Assembly: GCF_902832845.1 (NCBI RefSeq)
Contig: NZ_CADFDB010000008.1
Coordinates: 62,001 to 126,000 of the forward strand
Reading direction: 5' to 3'
DNA from: Burkholderia metallica
GTDB taxonomy: Bacteria > Pseudomonadota > Gammaproteobacteria > Burkholderiales > Burkholderiaceae
DNA: 64,000 nucleotides
The notes beneath the pieces are model-generated. The model had not been told where the DNA came from and ran no database searches. It saw only the letters and a list, made by a program, of their open reading frames with translations. Shown piece by piece: positions 8,641 through 17,140 of this stretch (position 1 is the first letter of the stretch; each line of letters starts with the position of its first letter). The translations under genes and the position numbers were made by a program.

Positions 8641-10097
8641 CGCACGACATCTCCATGAAGACGCCACACGTGCAGTGCGGCATATGCGCGCCACGGCGCC
8701 CAGCGCGCCGCATGCGGCACGGATGATGGCACACGGGCGCGTTCGGCGCGGGCGGGCAGCCACGCATCGTCGACCGGGAACGCATTTGGCCAGGCCATCG
8801 CGCGCATCGCGACGTACTGCACCGCGCGCTCGTCGAAACCGGGCATCGCGCGCAGCGCAGCGAGCGTCGCGTCGAGCGGCGCCATCGGTTCGAGCGCGAG
8901 CGTGCCGTCGTCGACCGCGCGGGCGAGCGACACGATCGCCGCCGCGGCGACGCGCGCGATGCCGAGCGTTTCGAGGGCGGCGGGCGGCAGCGCGGCCAGC
9001 GTCGCGGCGCACGGCAGCGCATGCGTGAGGCCCGGCGGCGCGCCTTGCGCCGCGGTGCCGAAACGTTCGGCGATGCGGGCGAGCCAAGGCGTGCCCGCGT
9101 GCGCCGCGGCGAGCCGTTCGCCCGCGATCGCGCGGATCGCGATCTCGACACCGTCGAATGCGCCGGGCACGCGCAGGCCCGGCGAGCCGCTCGCGAGTTC
9201 GCCGAGATGCGCATCGATCACGTCGGGGCGGCTGTCGAGGTCGAACAGCCGCCGCACGCGGGCGAGCACGGCCGGCACGACCGGCGTCAGCGCGGGCGAT
9301 ACGGTGACGGCCAGCGCGAAGCGCTGCGGCACGTGCGTCACCGACACCCAGCCGGTCACGCGGCCGTGGCCCGGCTTGCCGTGCCGGTCCGGCAATTCGA
9401 CGACGCGCGCATAACCTTGCGCATCGATCCGCTCGACGCCGTCGATCTGCCGCTGCGCGAGAAAGCGCATCAGATCGGCCCATGCGAACGGCGGCCGGTA
9501 CGGCAGCGGAAACGTCATGTCGCCGTCGGCCGGCGCGCGTGCCCCTTTGCGCAGCCGCAGCGGATTGAGGCCGTAACGCTGCAGGAACAGGTCGTTGAAG
9601 CGCCGCACGCTGCCGAACCCGGCCGTCGATGCGACGACGGCCACCGGCAGCGCGGTGTCGGTCAGCAGCCGCTTGGCCATCAGCAACCGGTGCGTCTGCG
9701 CGAACTCGACCGGCGACACGCCGAACTGCGCACCGAAGATCCGGCGCAAATGGCGCTCGGTCACGCCGACGCGCTGCGCCAGCGCATCGACGGAATGCGC
9801 GTTCAGGAAACCATCCTCGATCAGCGTGGCGGCCGCGTCGGCGAGATTGCCGGACAGGTCGAGCAGCCCGTGGCCGGGTGCGAGCTCGGGGCGGCAGCGC
9901 ATGCAGGGTCGAAAGCCGGCTTTCTCGGCGGCCGCGGCGGTCGGGTAGTAGCTGCAGTTCCGCGCTTTCGGCGGCTTCACCGGGCAGACGGGGCGGCAAT
10001 ACACGCCCGTCGTCGCGACGCCGACGAAGAACCAGCCGTCGAAGCGGCGGTTTCGCGAAAGCAGCGCGTCGTAGCAGGTGTCGGGATCGAGTCGCAT
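8637..10097 (-). CDS. alkA: Ada-type regulator fused to DNA-3-methyladenine glycosylase II
   Basis: Domains run in this order. First comes an Ada zinc-binding methyl-acceptor domain with Cys34, Cys38, Cys65 and Cys68 (VYCRPVCPVKPP ... PCMRCRPE). An AraC-type HTH follows (TERHLRRIFGAQFGVSP, VAVVASTAGFGSVRRFNDLF, about 100-190). An AlkA N-terminal and HhH-GPD glycosylase domain ends the protein (about 200-486), with AMPGFDERAVQYVAMRAMAWPNAFPVDD carried across the hairpin to the catalytic Asp. The hairpin LPGIGPW found in most relatives is degenerate here (MPGFDER). The start at 10097 (MRLDPDTCYDALL) gives 486 residues. Upstream codons are open but do not fit the family. It should sense methyl damage, activate transcription and excise alkylated bases. 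Confidence 0.93.
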   Translation of the reverse strand: MRLDPDTCYDALLSRNRRFDGWFFVGVATTGVYCRPVCPVKPPKARNCSYYPTAAAAEKAGFRPCMRCRPELAPGHGLLDLSGNLADAAATLIEDGFLNAHSVDALAQRVGVTERHLRRIFGAQFGVSPVEFAQTHRLLMAKRLLTDTALPVAVVASTAGFGSVRRFNDLFLQRYGLNPLRLRKGARAPADGDMTFPLPYRPPFAWADLMRFLAQRQIDGVERIDAQGYARVVELPDRHGKPGHGRVTGWVSVTHVPQRFALAVTVSPALTPVVPAVLARVRRLFDLDSRPDVIDAHLGELASGSPGLRVPGAFDGVEIAIRAIAGERLAAAHAGTPWLARIAERFGTAAQGAPPGLTHALPCAATLAALPPAALETLGIARVAAAAIVSLARAVDDGTLALEPMAPLDATLAALRAMPGFDERAVQYVAMRAMAWPNAFPVDDAWLPARAERARVPSSVPHAARWAPWRAYAALHVWRLHGDVVR

Positions 10098-10437
10098 GAG
10101 ACCGACTGTAAACCATCCCCGCCCCCGTTTCTGGCTGGAATCGGACCTGTGTATCGACCGCCATCTCCCTCGCGCGCGCCTGCCGGAAAATCCGGGAAAA
10201 ACGGTTAATGCCACGTTGCGAAACAGTCGTCTCTTTTGCGGTGGTCAATGTGAGATGACTCATCGAAATCCCCGACTGACAGGGCGCCGGCACACGTCCT
10301 ATCCTTTGAAAAACGTTTTCCAGACTATCGGCGGAATCGGTCGTGCGCAGCAGCGCGTCGCCGTCCGCCCCGGCGCCGGTCGCCGGTCAACGAACTTCGT
10401 GCGGCGCGACGGGCGCGACCGCGCATCGGAGACATTC
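10098..10437. other. Promoter region between alkylation-repair and hexuronate genes
   Basis: No gene is supported here. The stretch separates divergent genes and contains a LacI-type operator at 10307-10322 that belongs to the hexuronate transporter. Confidence 0.6.
10307..10322. promoter_or_regulatory. LacI-family operator upstream of the MFS transporter
   Basis: TGAAAAACGTTTTCCA differs at one base from the perfect palindrome at 12941-12956 upstream of the uronate dehydrogenase. It lies 115 bp before the transporter start. A central CG palindrome of this type is typical of LacI/GalR operators, so the nearby LacI regulator is the probable ligand. Confidence 0.75.
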
Positions 10438-11730
10438 ATGCAATCTGCCGTCGTCGGCGCCGTGCGCGCCGCCGCCAGCCGCTACCGCTGGACCGTCTGT
10501 GCGCTGCTGTTTTTCGCGACCGTGATCAACTACATGGATCGGCAGATCCTCGGCCTGCTCGCGCCGATGCTCCAGCACGACATCGGCTGGAGCCAGGTGC
10601 AGTACGGCCGCATCGTGATGGCGTTTTCGGCGTTCTATGCGATCGGCCTGCTCGGTTTCGGGCGCATCGTCGACTGGCTCGGCACGCGCATCTCGTACGC
10701 GCTGGCGATGCTGGTGTGGAGCATCGCCGCGATGCTGCATGCGGCGGTCGGCTCGGTGATGGGGTTCGCGTTCGTGCGCGCGCTGCTCGGGATCGGTGAA
10801 GGCGGCAACTTCCCGGCCGCGATCAAGACGACGGCCGAATGGTTCCCGCGCCGCGAGCGCGCACTCGCCACCGGCATCTTCAACTCGGGCGCGAACATCG
10901 GCGCGGTGTTCGCGCCGGCGATCATCCCGGCGATCGCGGTGGCCTACGGCTGGCGCGCGGCGTTCGTGATCATCGGCGCGATCGGCATCGTGTGGCTCGC
11001 GGTGTGGCTCGTGCTCTATCGTCAGGCCGATACGCGCGCGCTCGCCGCGGAGTACGACGAGCCGCGCGACGAAGCCGAGGCGCTCGATGCGGCGAACGCG
11101 AACGCCGGCGCGCCGCGCTGGGGCGAGCTGATCCGCAAGCGCGAGACGTGGGCATTCCTGATCGGCAAGTTCCTGACCGACCCGGTGTGGTGGTTCTACC
11201 TGTTCTGGCTGCCGAAGTGGCTCAACGAATCGCGCGGGATGGACATGCAGCACATCGGGCTGCCGCTCGTCTGCATCTATGCGCTGACGACGGTCGGCAG
11301 TATCGGCGGCGGCTGGCTGTCGTCGAAGCTGCTGCGCGCGGGCTGGAGCGTGAACCGGGCGCGCAAGACGGCGATGCTGATCTGCGCATGCTGCGTGCTG
11401 CCGATCGCGTTCGTGTCGCAGGTGCAGAGCCTGTGGGTCGCGGTGCTGATCGTCGGCCTCGCCGCCGCCGCGCACCAGGGCTGGTCGGCGAACCTGTTCA
11501 CGACCGCGTCCGACCTGTTCCCGCGTCGCGCGGTGGCGTCGGTCGTCGGCATCGGCGGGATGGCCGGATCGATCGGCGGCGTGCTGTTCTCGGAAGTGAT
11601 CGGCCAGGTGCTGCAGCGCACGGGCCACTACTGGGTGCTGTTCGCGATCGGCGCATCGGCGTACCTGATCGCGCTGGCCGTGATGCACGTGCTCACGCCG
11701 AAGATGAAGCCGGCGCAGCTCGACGCATGA
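10438..11730 (+). CDS. MFS transporter, ACS family, hexuronate (ExuT-like)
   Basis: This 430-residue inner-membrane transporter has about 12 hydrophobic segments. It shows the anion:cation symporter pattern: YMDRQILGLLAPMLQHDIGWSQ, GIGEGGNFPAAIKTTAEWFPRRERALATGIFNSGANIG, and LTDPVWWFYLFWLPKWL. The start at 10438 follows GGAGAC. It is longer-range linked to a LacI regulator (downstream, opposite strand) and to uronate dehydrogenase, and it shares an operator motif with the latter. Uptake of galacturonate or glucuronate is therefore likely. The exact sugar acid is inferred. Confidence 0.88.
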   Translation: MQSAVVGAVRAAASRYRWTVCALLFFATVINYMDRQILGLLAPMLQHDIGWSQVQYGRIVMAFSAFYAIGLLGFGRIVDWLGTRISYALAMLVWSIAAMLHAAVGSVMGFAFVRALLGIGEGGNFPAAIKTTAEWFPRRERALATGIFNSGANIGAVFAPAIIPAIAVAYGWRAAFVIIGAIGIVWLAVWLVLYRQADTRALAAEYDEPRDEAEALDAANANAGAPRWGELIRKRETWAFLIGKFLTDPVWWFYLFWLPKWLNESRGMDMQHIGLPLVCIYALTTVGSIGGGWLSSKLLRAGWSVNRARKTAMLICACCVLPIAFVSQVQSLWVAVLIVGLAAAAHQGWSANLFTTASDLFPRRAVASVVGIGGMAGSIGGVLFSEVIGQVLQRTGHYWVLFAIGASAYLIALAVMHVLTPKMKPAQLDA

Positions 11731-11755
11731 GCGCGTGATCGAGTGTCGACGAACG

Positions 11756-11783
11756 AACGCGCCGCCCTCGGGCGGCGCGTTTT
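11756..11783 (+). terminator. Rho-independent terminator after the MFS transporter
   Basis: ACGCGCCGCCC and GGGCGGCGCGT form an 11-bp GC-rich stem around 11757-11780, followed by TTTTC. It lies between the converging transporter and LacI genes and has the T-run on the transporter strand. Confidence 0.8.
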
Positions 11784-11807
11784 CATTGAAGGCGCGAAGC
11801 GGGAAAC

Positions 11808-12800
11808 TCAGCCGGCCGCCGCCGTCGACGCACGCATGATCAGCCGCGGCTCGAACGTCGAATAGCTCGCGTCGGTGCGGCCCGCGAGCGCGTCGATCAG
11901 CTTCTGCATCGCGAGTTCGCCCATGTTCTCGCTCTGGATGTCGACGGTCGTCAGCGCGGGTGCCGCGTATTCGCCGTACGGCACGTTGTCGATGCCGGCG
12001 ACCGACACGTCCTGCGGCAGCCGGAAACCGAGCGACGCGGCTTCCTTCATGAAGCCGAGCGCGATCAGGTCGTTGTAGCAGATCACGGCCTGCGGACGCT
12101 GCGGCCCGAGCATCACGCGCGAACACGCGCGTTCGCCGGCTTCGGCGGTCGGCGCATGCGCATCGTGCACGTCGAGCGTGAGCCCGGCTTCCGCGAGACA
12201 GTCGCGCGCGCCCTGGATCCGCTCGTCGTTCACGCGCGCGCTGCCGAAGCCGAGATACGCGATGCGCGTGTGGCCGAGGTTGAGCAGATGCCGCGCGAGC
12301 ATGTAGGTCGACAGCCGGTTGTCGATGCCGACGCTCGGAATCGGCAGGCCGGGGCTGCGGCGCAGCAGCACGAGCGGCTTGTTGAGATCGAGCATCCAGC
12401 CGGCTTCATCGTCCGGCATCCGCGTGCTGACGATCAGCCCGTCGACGCGCTGCGCGAGCGCCTCGATCAGCGAGCGCTCGCGCGCCTGGCTCTCCTCGGT
12501 ATCGACGAGCAGCAGCGTGTAGTCGTGCTGCAGCGCGACGCGGTTCGCACCTTTCACCACGTTCGTGAAGTGCGGGTTGCTGATGTCGAGGATCACGAGG
12601 CCGATCGTGCGCGTGCGGCCCGTGATCATCGAGCGCGCGAGCGGGTTCGAGCGGTAGCCGAGCCGGTCGATGGCTTCCTTGAGCCGTGCTTCGACGGTCG
12701 GCGAGAAGCGCTGCGTACCGTTCACGTATTTCGATACCGTCGCGACCGACACGCCGGCTTCCGCCGCCACGTCGCGGATCGTCGGGGAAACTTTTTTCAT
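11808..12800 (-). CDS. LacI-family transcriptional regulator of hexuronate genes
   Basis: The start at 12800 gives MKKVSPTIRDVAAEAGVSVA, the canonical LacI HTH with hinge helix (TVSKYVNGTQRFSPTVEARLKEAIDRLGYRSNPLARSM). A periplasmic-binding-protein-like sensor domain follows to residue 330 (TIGLVILDISNPHFTNVV; GIDNVPYGEYAAPALTTVDI). Upstream codons to 12911 are open but lack family similarity. It sits between an ExuT-like transporter and uronate dehydrogenase, and both carry a matching 16-bp palindromic operator, so it very likely represses both until a uronate-derived inducer binds. A weaker half-site with ACGTTTTCG at 12811-12819 near its own start hints at autoregulation. Confidence 0.92.
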   Translation of the reverse strand: MKKVSPTIRDVAAEAGVSVATVSKYVNGTQRFSPTVEARLKEAIDRLGYRSNPLARSMITGRTRTIGLVILDISNPHFTNVVKGANRVALQHDYTLLLVDTEESQARERSLIEALAQRVDGLIVSTRMPDDEAGWMLDLNKPLVLLRRSPGLPIPSVGIDNRLSTYMLARHLLNLGHTRIAYLGFGSARVNDERIQGARDCLAEAGLTLDVHDAHAPTAEAGERACSRVMLGPQRPQAVICYNDLIALGFMKEAASLGFRLPQDVSVAGIDNVPYGEYAAPALTTVDIQSENMGELAMQKLIDALAGRTDASYSTFEPRLIMRASTAAAG

Positions 12801-12940
12801 CCGGAGGGTAACGTTTTCGTTCGATAACGCCGGATTGTGGCAGAAAAAGGAGGCGCGCGGCCACGCGCCGATATCGGGAAAGTGCGGAGGGTTGCGAACG
12901 GGTTCGACCATTGACGTTCGGCGGCGCTCCCGCGTATAGT

Positions 12941-12956
12941 TGGAAAACGTTTTCCA
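12941..12956. promoter_or_regulatory. LacI-family operator upstream of uronate dehydrogenase
   Basis: TGGAAAACGTTTTCCA is a perfect 16-bp palindrome 38 bp before the udh start and 141 bp before the LacI start, so it could block both. It matches the site at 10307-10322. Confidence 0.85.
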
Positions 12957-12993
12957 TCCCAGTCAGATTTCAGGTCAGATTCAAGGAGATTCG

Positions 12994-13830
12994 ATGAACG
13001 CCTCATCCACCGGCGCGCGCAAACCGTTCGGGCGCCTGCTGCTGACGGGCGCGGCCGGCAACCTCGGCCGCCAGTTGCGCGGCGCGCTCGCCGACTGGGC
13101 CGACGTCGTGCGCGTCAGCGACATCGCGACGCTCGGCGACGCGGCCCCGCATGAAGAAACCCGCGTCGTCGATCTGGCCGACCGGGCCGCGGTGATGCAG
13201 CTCGTCGACGGCGTCGACGCGATCGTCCACCTCGGCGGCATTTCGGTCGACGCGCCGTTCGACGATCTCGTCGGCGCGAACATCACCGGCACGTACAACC
13301 TGTACGAAGCTGCGCGCAAACATGGCGTGAAGCGCGTCGTGTTCGCGAGCTCGAACCATGCGATCGGCTTCCATCCGGTCACCGAAGTGCTCGACGCCGA
13401 TTCGCCGCTGCGCCCCGACAGCCTGTACGGCGTGACGAAATGCTTCGGCGAATCGCTGTCGCGCTACTACTTCGACCGCTTCGGCATCGAGACGGTGTGC
13501 CTGCGGATCGGTTCATCGTTCGAAGTACCGAAGAATCCACGCATGCTCGTCACGTTCCTCAGCTATCGCGACTTCATCGAGCTCGTGCGCTGTTCGCTGC
13601 TGACGAATCGAGTCGGGCACGCGATCGTGTACGGCGCGTCGGACAACCCGGTGAAGTGGTGGGACAACACGAAGGCCGGCTTCCTCGGCTTCCGCCCGCG
13701 CGACAGCTCCGAGCAGTTCGCCGGCTTGTTCCCGGTGACCGCGCCGACCGCCGACTACGACGATCCCGCGCAGCGGTTCCAGGGCGGCGGGTTCGTCGTC
13801 GGCGAGCCGATGGAGCGCAAGGCGTCGTAA
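12994..13830 (+). CDS. udh: NAD-dependent uronate dehydrogenase
   Basis: This short-chain-dehydrogenase-type enzyme should oxidise galacturonate or glucuronate to the aldaric acid lactone. It has a GAAGNLGRQLR nucleotide-binding loop, LGGISVDAPFDDLVGANI, ASSNHAIGFHP and the catalytic tyrosine-lysine pair in SLYGVTKCFGESLSRYYFDRFG. The ending YDDPAQRFQGG also fits the udh group. The ATG at 12994 follows AAGGAGA; 278 residues is near the family norm (about 265-275). A LacI-type operator lies just upstream. With the ExuT-like transporter it makes an oxidative uronate module; the later steps (lactonase, galactarate dehydratase) are not in this window. Confidence 0.93.
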   Translation: MNASSTGARKPFGRLLLTGAAGNLGRQLRGALADWADVVRVSDIATLGDAAPHEETRVVDLADRAAVMQLVDGVDAIVHLGGISVDAPFDDLVGANITGTYNLYEAARKHGVKRVVFASSNHAIGFHPVTEVLDADSPLRPDSLYGVTKCFGESLSRYYFDRFGIETVCLRIGSSFEVPKNPRMLVTFLSYRDFIELVRCSLLTNRVGHAIVYGASDNPVKWWDNTKAGFLGFRPRDSSEQFAGLFPVTAPTADYDDPAQRFQGGGFVVGEPMERKAS

Positions 13831-13858
13831 GCGTCGCCGGCGTCACCCGCATCGCGGC

Positions 13859-14179
13859 TCAGCGCAGGATGTCGGTCGCGCGGTGCCGTTCGTCGACGCC
13901 GTCGATCAGGATCAGCGGGCCGCTCGCGTGCCGTGCGCGCAGCGGCTGAATCTGCCGGTACGCATCCGATTCGTACCACGCGCGCGCGGTGTCGAGATCG
14001 GGAAACGCGATCGCGATCAGGTCGCCGCGCCACGCGCCTTCGCGTACCTCCGGCCGCGCGCCGTGTATCGCGAAGCGGCCGTCGTACGGCGCGAGCGTCC
14101 CGTCGATGCGTTCGAGGTATTCGACGATGTCGTCGCACATCTCGACGTCGTGCAGGTGGGCGATGGCGTACGCGGTCAT
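13859..14179 (-). CDS. DUF1330-type small dimeric alpha/beta-barrel protein
   Basis: This 106-residue protein starts MTAYAIAHLHDVEMCDDIVEYLERIDGTL and contains YDGRFAIHG, GDLIAIAFPDLDTARAWYESDAYRQI. These are the strands and helix typical of DUF1330 proteins in the dimeric alpha/beta barrel superfamily. The start at 14179 has AGGAG 6 bp upstream. Catalytic function in the family is not established. It faces the udh gene and appears monocistronic. Confidence 0.85.
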   Translation of the reverse strand: MTAYAIAHLHDVEMCDDIVEYLERIDGTLAPYDGRFAIHGARPEVREGAWRGDLIAIAFPDLDTARAWYESDAYRQIQPLRARHASGPLILIDGVDERHRATDILR

Positions 14180-14398
14180 GGCAGGCTCCTTGATGTGATG
14201 CGGGTCGATGGAGCGATGATCGCGGCGCGGGTGCCGCGCGTCGATTACCTGTGGCGTAAGCAAAGTCGCGCGGCGGCGGAAGGGGCGCTGAGCGAGCCGT
14301 CGGGCACTTCGCGCGTGCCGCGCGGCGGCATCCCCGCCCCCCGCCTGCCCGCACGCATCGTCATCCGGGCAGCAGGGCAGCCGCGCTGCCCGTCGCCG

Positions 14399-15097
14399 TC
14401 AATGCGGCTTGCCGCAAGCCGGATCGGCGCCGCGCCGCTCGGCCGAATCGCACCAGGAGTCCGGCCGCCACGCTTCGAACGTGACGGCTTTCGCCGCATT
14501 CGCGCGCGTGACGCGTACCGGGTCGGCCTTCAGCGCATCGCCGTTCGGGTCGTCGTTGAGCCGCCAGCTCCGTGTCACTTCGCGATGGAACACCCACGTG
14601 CGATGCGCGGCGTCGTAGCGAAACGTCACGCGGTCGCGCCAGTGGCTCGGCCCCATGAATACGCCCTGTTCGACGGTGAAGGTGCGCGGCTCGACCGTGA
14701 GCGCGTTCTCGGCCACGCCGTCGAGATACGGATCGCCCATCCCGTCTTCGTCGGCCTGCATGATCACGGCGTCGTTGCGCGCGGCGAGCCGGTAGTGTCC
14801 GTCCTTGTCCGGCAGGAAAATCATCAGCGGGCGCGGCGAAGGGTTGCGCATCGAATCGTCGGGCCGATGCGCGACGACGACATAGCCGATGCGGGTGCCG
14901 TCGGTCAGGCGCCCCGACGTGGCATCCAGCGCTTCGTAGCCGGCCGGAAGCTGCGCGACGATGTCGTGCGGAAGGCCGGATGTGTCCGGGCAGCGGATCG
15001 AAGGAGCCGGTTCGCCGCACGTCGCGGCGCAGGCGCTGCCGATGGCGAACGTCAGCAGCGCGGCAACGACGCATCGTGTGATGCGGGGGATCGTCAT
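14399..15097 (-). CDS. Secreted protein of unknown function
   Basis: A signal peptide is clear at the N-terminus (MTIPRITRCVVAALLTFAIGSACAA, cleavage near residue 25). The mature part has a low-hydrophobicity alpha/beta pattern with SIRCPDTSGLPHDIVAQLPAG, PLMIFLPDKDGHYRLAARNDAVIMQADEDGMGDPYLDG and a C-terminal pair of cysteines (SWCDSAERRGADPACGKPH). It is 232 residues long. I do not recognise a named family. The start at 15097 is chosen because it begins the signal peptide; no strong ribosome site is visible. The MerR gene upstream is on the same strand but separated by 106 bp. Confidence 0.75.
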   Translation of the reverse strand: MTIPRITRCVVAALLTFAIGSACAATCGEPAPSIRCPDTSGLPHDIVAQLPAGYEALDATSGRLTDGTRIGYVVVAHRPDDSMRNPSPRPLMIFLPDKDGHYRLAARNDAVIMQADEDGMGDPYLDGVAENALTVEPRTFTVEQGVFMGPSHWRDRVTFRYDAAHRTWVFHREVTRSWRLNDDPNGDALKADPVRVTRANAAKAVTFEAWRPDSWCDSAERRGADPACGKPH

Positions 15098-15203
15098 GCG
15101 GATCGGGTCATGAGGTTGCGCCGCGGGCGCCGGCGCGCATGCGTCGGTCCGGCTCGCCATCGCGCGCGGGTGGAGGGATCGATGCACGGCGCGGAGCCGG
15201 CCG

Positions 15204-15662
15204 TCACGCACGCTTGCGCACCGGCCGCACGACGGGCGCGGGCTCCAGCGGCTGGCTGGCCTGCTCGTCCAGCCGGTCGAGCATCCGTTGCGCGGCGGCC
15301 GCGCAGTCGCCGCCCGCCGGCTTGTGTTCGATTTCGTGGATCAGCGTCTGCAGATTCTGCCGGTTGTGCGCGAGACGCCGTTCGAGCAGCTTGATTTCGT
15401 CGACCTTGTGCCGCAGCGCGACCAGCAACTCGTCGCGCTGCCACACGCCGAGATCGGGCGGCAGTATCGCGCGGATTTCGTCGAGCGCGAAGCCCGCGCG
15501 CTGCGCGCGGTCGATGATCGAGAGCCGCGTCAGCGCTTCCGACCCGTATTCCCGATAGCCGTTTGCCTGCCGGCGGGCCGGTTCGAGCAGCCCGCTCGCT
15601 TCGTAGAAGCGGATGCGCGACGCCGCGAGACCGCTCGCTTTCGCCAGTTCGCCGATTTTCAT
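15204..15662 (-). CDS. MerR-family transcriptional regulator
   Basis: The protein begins MKIGELAKASGLAASRIRFYEASGLLEPARRQANGYREY, the MerR winged helix with its paired-arginine wing. A dimerisation coiled coil follows (HKVDEIKLLERRLAHNRQNLQTLIHEIE). The tail is short, with one cysteine (GGDCAAAAQ), so it is not an obvious metal sensor. GGAG lies 8 bp before the ATG at 15662; 152 residues. It is divergent from an old-yellow-enzyme family gene with a long-spacer promoter between, so control of that gene is likely; the signal may be an electrophile or oxidant. Confidence 0.92.
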   Translation of the reverse strand: MKIGELAKASGLAASRIRFYEASGLLEPARRQANGYREYGSEALTRLSIIDRAQRAGFALDEIRAILPPDLGVWQRDELLVALRHKVDEIKLLERRLAHNRQNLQTLIHEIEHKPAGGDCAAAAQRMLDRLDEQASQPLEPAPVVRPVRKRA

Positions 15663-15680
15663 GATGTGCTCCAAAAGCGC

Positions 15681-15710
15681 TTGACCTTGAAGTTGACTTT
15701 AAAGTTATCG
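15681..15710 (+). promoter_or_regulatory. MerR-type promoter/operator between the divergent genes
   Basis: TTGACC at 15681-15686 is a good -35 box. The perfect palindrome ACTTTAAAGT (15696-15705) sits between it and a possible -10 near 15705-15710, with a spacer of about 18-19 bp. An overlong spacer carrying a dyad is the usual MerR-family promoter design. Confidence 0.6.
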
Positions 15711-15739
15711 TGGGTCATCGTCAATCGAGGGTGTCCTCC

Positions 15740-16984
15740 ATGAACCTGTTTACACCGCTGACACTGCCCAACGGGGCGGTGATTCCGAACCGTCTGGCCA
15801 AGGCCGCGATGGAAGAGAACATGGCCGATGCGGAGCACGCGCCGTCCGACGCATTGCTGCGCTTGTACCAGGCGTGGGCCGACGGCCAGGTCGGCCTGAT
15901 CCTGACCGGCAACGTGATGGTGGACGGCCGCGCGATGACGGGGCCGAACGGCGTCGTGCTCGAGAACGACGCGCATCTCGACCGCTTCCGCCGCTGGGCG
16001 CAGGTGGCGCGCTCGGGCGGCGCGCACGTTTGGATGCAGATCAATCACCCGGGGCGCCAGATGCAGGCGGCGCTCGGCCAGACGACGCTCGCGCCGTCGG
16101 CCGTGCCGCTCGCGCTCGGTTCGCTGTCGAAGCGGTTCCCGGTGCCGAAGGAGATGACGCGGGCCGATATCGCCGACGTGCAGCGCCGCTTCGTGCGCGC
16201 CGCGCAGCTCGCGGAGCAGAGCGGCTTCACCGGCGTGGAGATCCATGCGGCGCACGGCTATCTGCTGAGCCAGTTCCTGTCGCCGCTGACCAACCGCCGG
16301 CAGGATCGGTGGGGCGGCAGCATCGAGGGGCGCGCCCGCCTGCTGCTCGATATCGTGCGGGAAGTGCGTGCGACGGTGTCGCCGGAATTTGCGGTCGCGG
16401 TCAAGCTGAACTCGGCCGATTTCCAGCGCGGCGGCTTCAGCGCGGACGATGCGAAGCGCGTGGTCGAACTGCTGAATCCGCTCGGCGTCGATCTCGTCGA
16501 ACTGTCGGGCGGCAGCTATGAAGTGCCGGCGATGCAGGGCGAGGCGCGCGACGGGCGCACGCTGGCCCGCGAAGCGTATTTCCTCGAATTCGCACGCGAC
16601 ATCACGGCCGTCGCGCGCATGCCGCTGATGGTCACGGGCGGCATCCGGCGCCGCGTGGTGGCCGAGCAGGTGGTCGACAGCGGCGTGGCGATGGTCGGCA
16701 TCGCGACCGCCTTGTCGATCGAGCCGAACCTGCCGCGCGACTGGCGGGCCGGCAAGGACAGCGCGCCGGTGCTGGAGCCGATCCGGTGGAAGAACAAGGT
16801 GCTGGGCGCGCTCGCCAACATGGCCGTCGTCAAGTTCCAGCTCACGCGGCTCAGCGAAGGCCGGCGCACCCACCCGCAGGTGTCGCCGCTGCGCGCGCTG
16901 GTCGGGCAGCAACTGGCCACGCAGTGCCAGACGCGGCGCTACCGGAAGTGGATGGCGGGGCGCGGGGCGGGTACGCGAGCGTAA
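15740..16984 (+). CDS. NADH:flavin oxidoreductase, old yellow enzyme family
   Basis: This 414-residue FMN TIM-barrel protein has the family landmarks LFTPLTLPNGAVIPNRLAKAAMEENMAD, MQINHPGRQ, GFTGVEIHAAHGYLLSQFLSPLTNRRQDRWGGSIEGRARLLL and MVTGGIRRR. The HAAHGYL catalytic histidines and the RTDxWGGS-like motif are intact. No 4Fe-4S cysteine cluster is visible, so it is the single-domain class. It probably reduces activated alkenes or related electrophiles with NAD(P)H. GAGGG precedes the ATG at 15740. A MerR regulator is divergent. Confidence 0.9.
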   Translation: MNLFTPLTLPNGAVIPNRLAKAAMEENMADAEHAPSDALLRLYQAWADGQVGLILTGNVMVDGRAMTGPNGVVLENDAHLDRFRRWAQVARSGGAHVWMQINHPGRQMQAALGQTTLAPSAVPLALGSLSKRFPVPKEMTRADIADVQRRFVRAAQLAEQSGFTGVEIHAAHGYLLSQFLSPLTNRRQDRWGGSIEGRARLLLDIVREVRATVSPEFAVAVKLNSADFQRGGFSADDAKRVVELLNPLGVDLVELSGGSYEVPAMQGEARDGRTLAREAYFLEFARDITAVARMPLMVTGGIRRRVVAEQVVDSGVAMVGIATALSIEPNLPRDWRAGKDSAPVLEPIRWKNKVLGALANMAVVKFQLTRLSEGRRTHPQVSPLRALVGQQLATQCQTRRYRKWMAGRGAGTRA

Positions 16985-17140
16985 CGGCGGTTAGGCGTGC
17001 GCGACGGCGGTCAGGAGTGCGTGATGGCGGGCACGCGTACCCAACGGTAATCATGCGGGAAACGGGAAGCCGGTTGCACGGCGGCGTCCCGATGAACGCA
17101 ACCGCCGCCGCGCAGGCGCGTGCCATCGCTTCGCGCCGGA

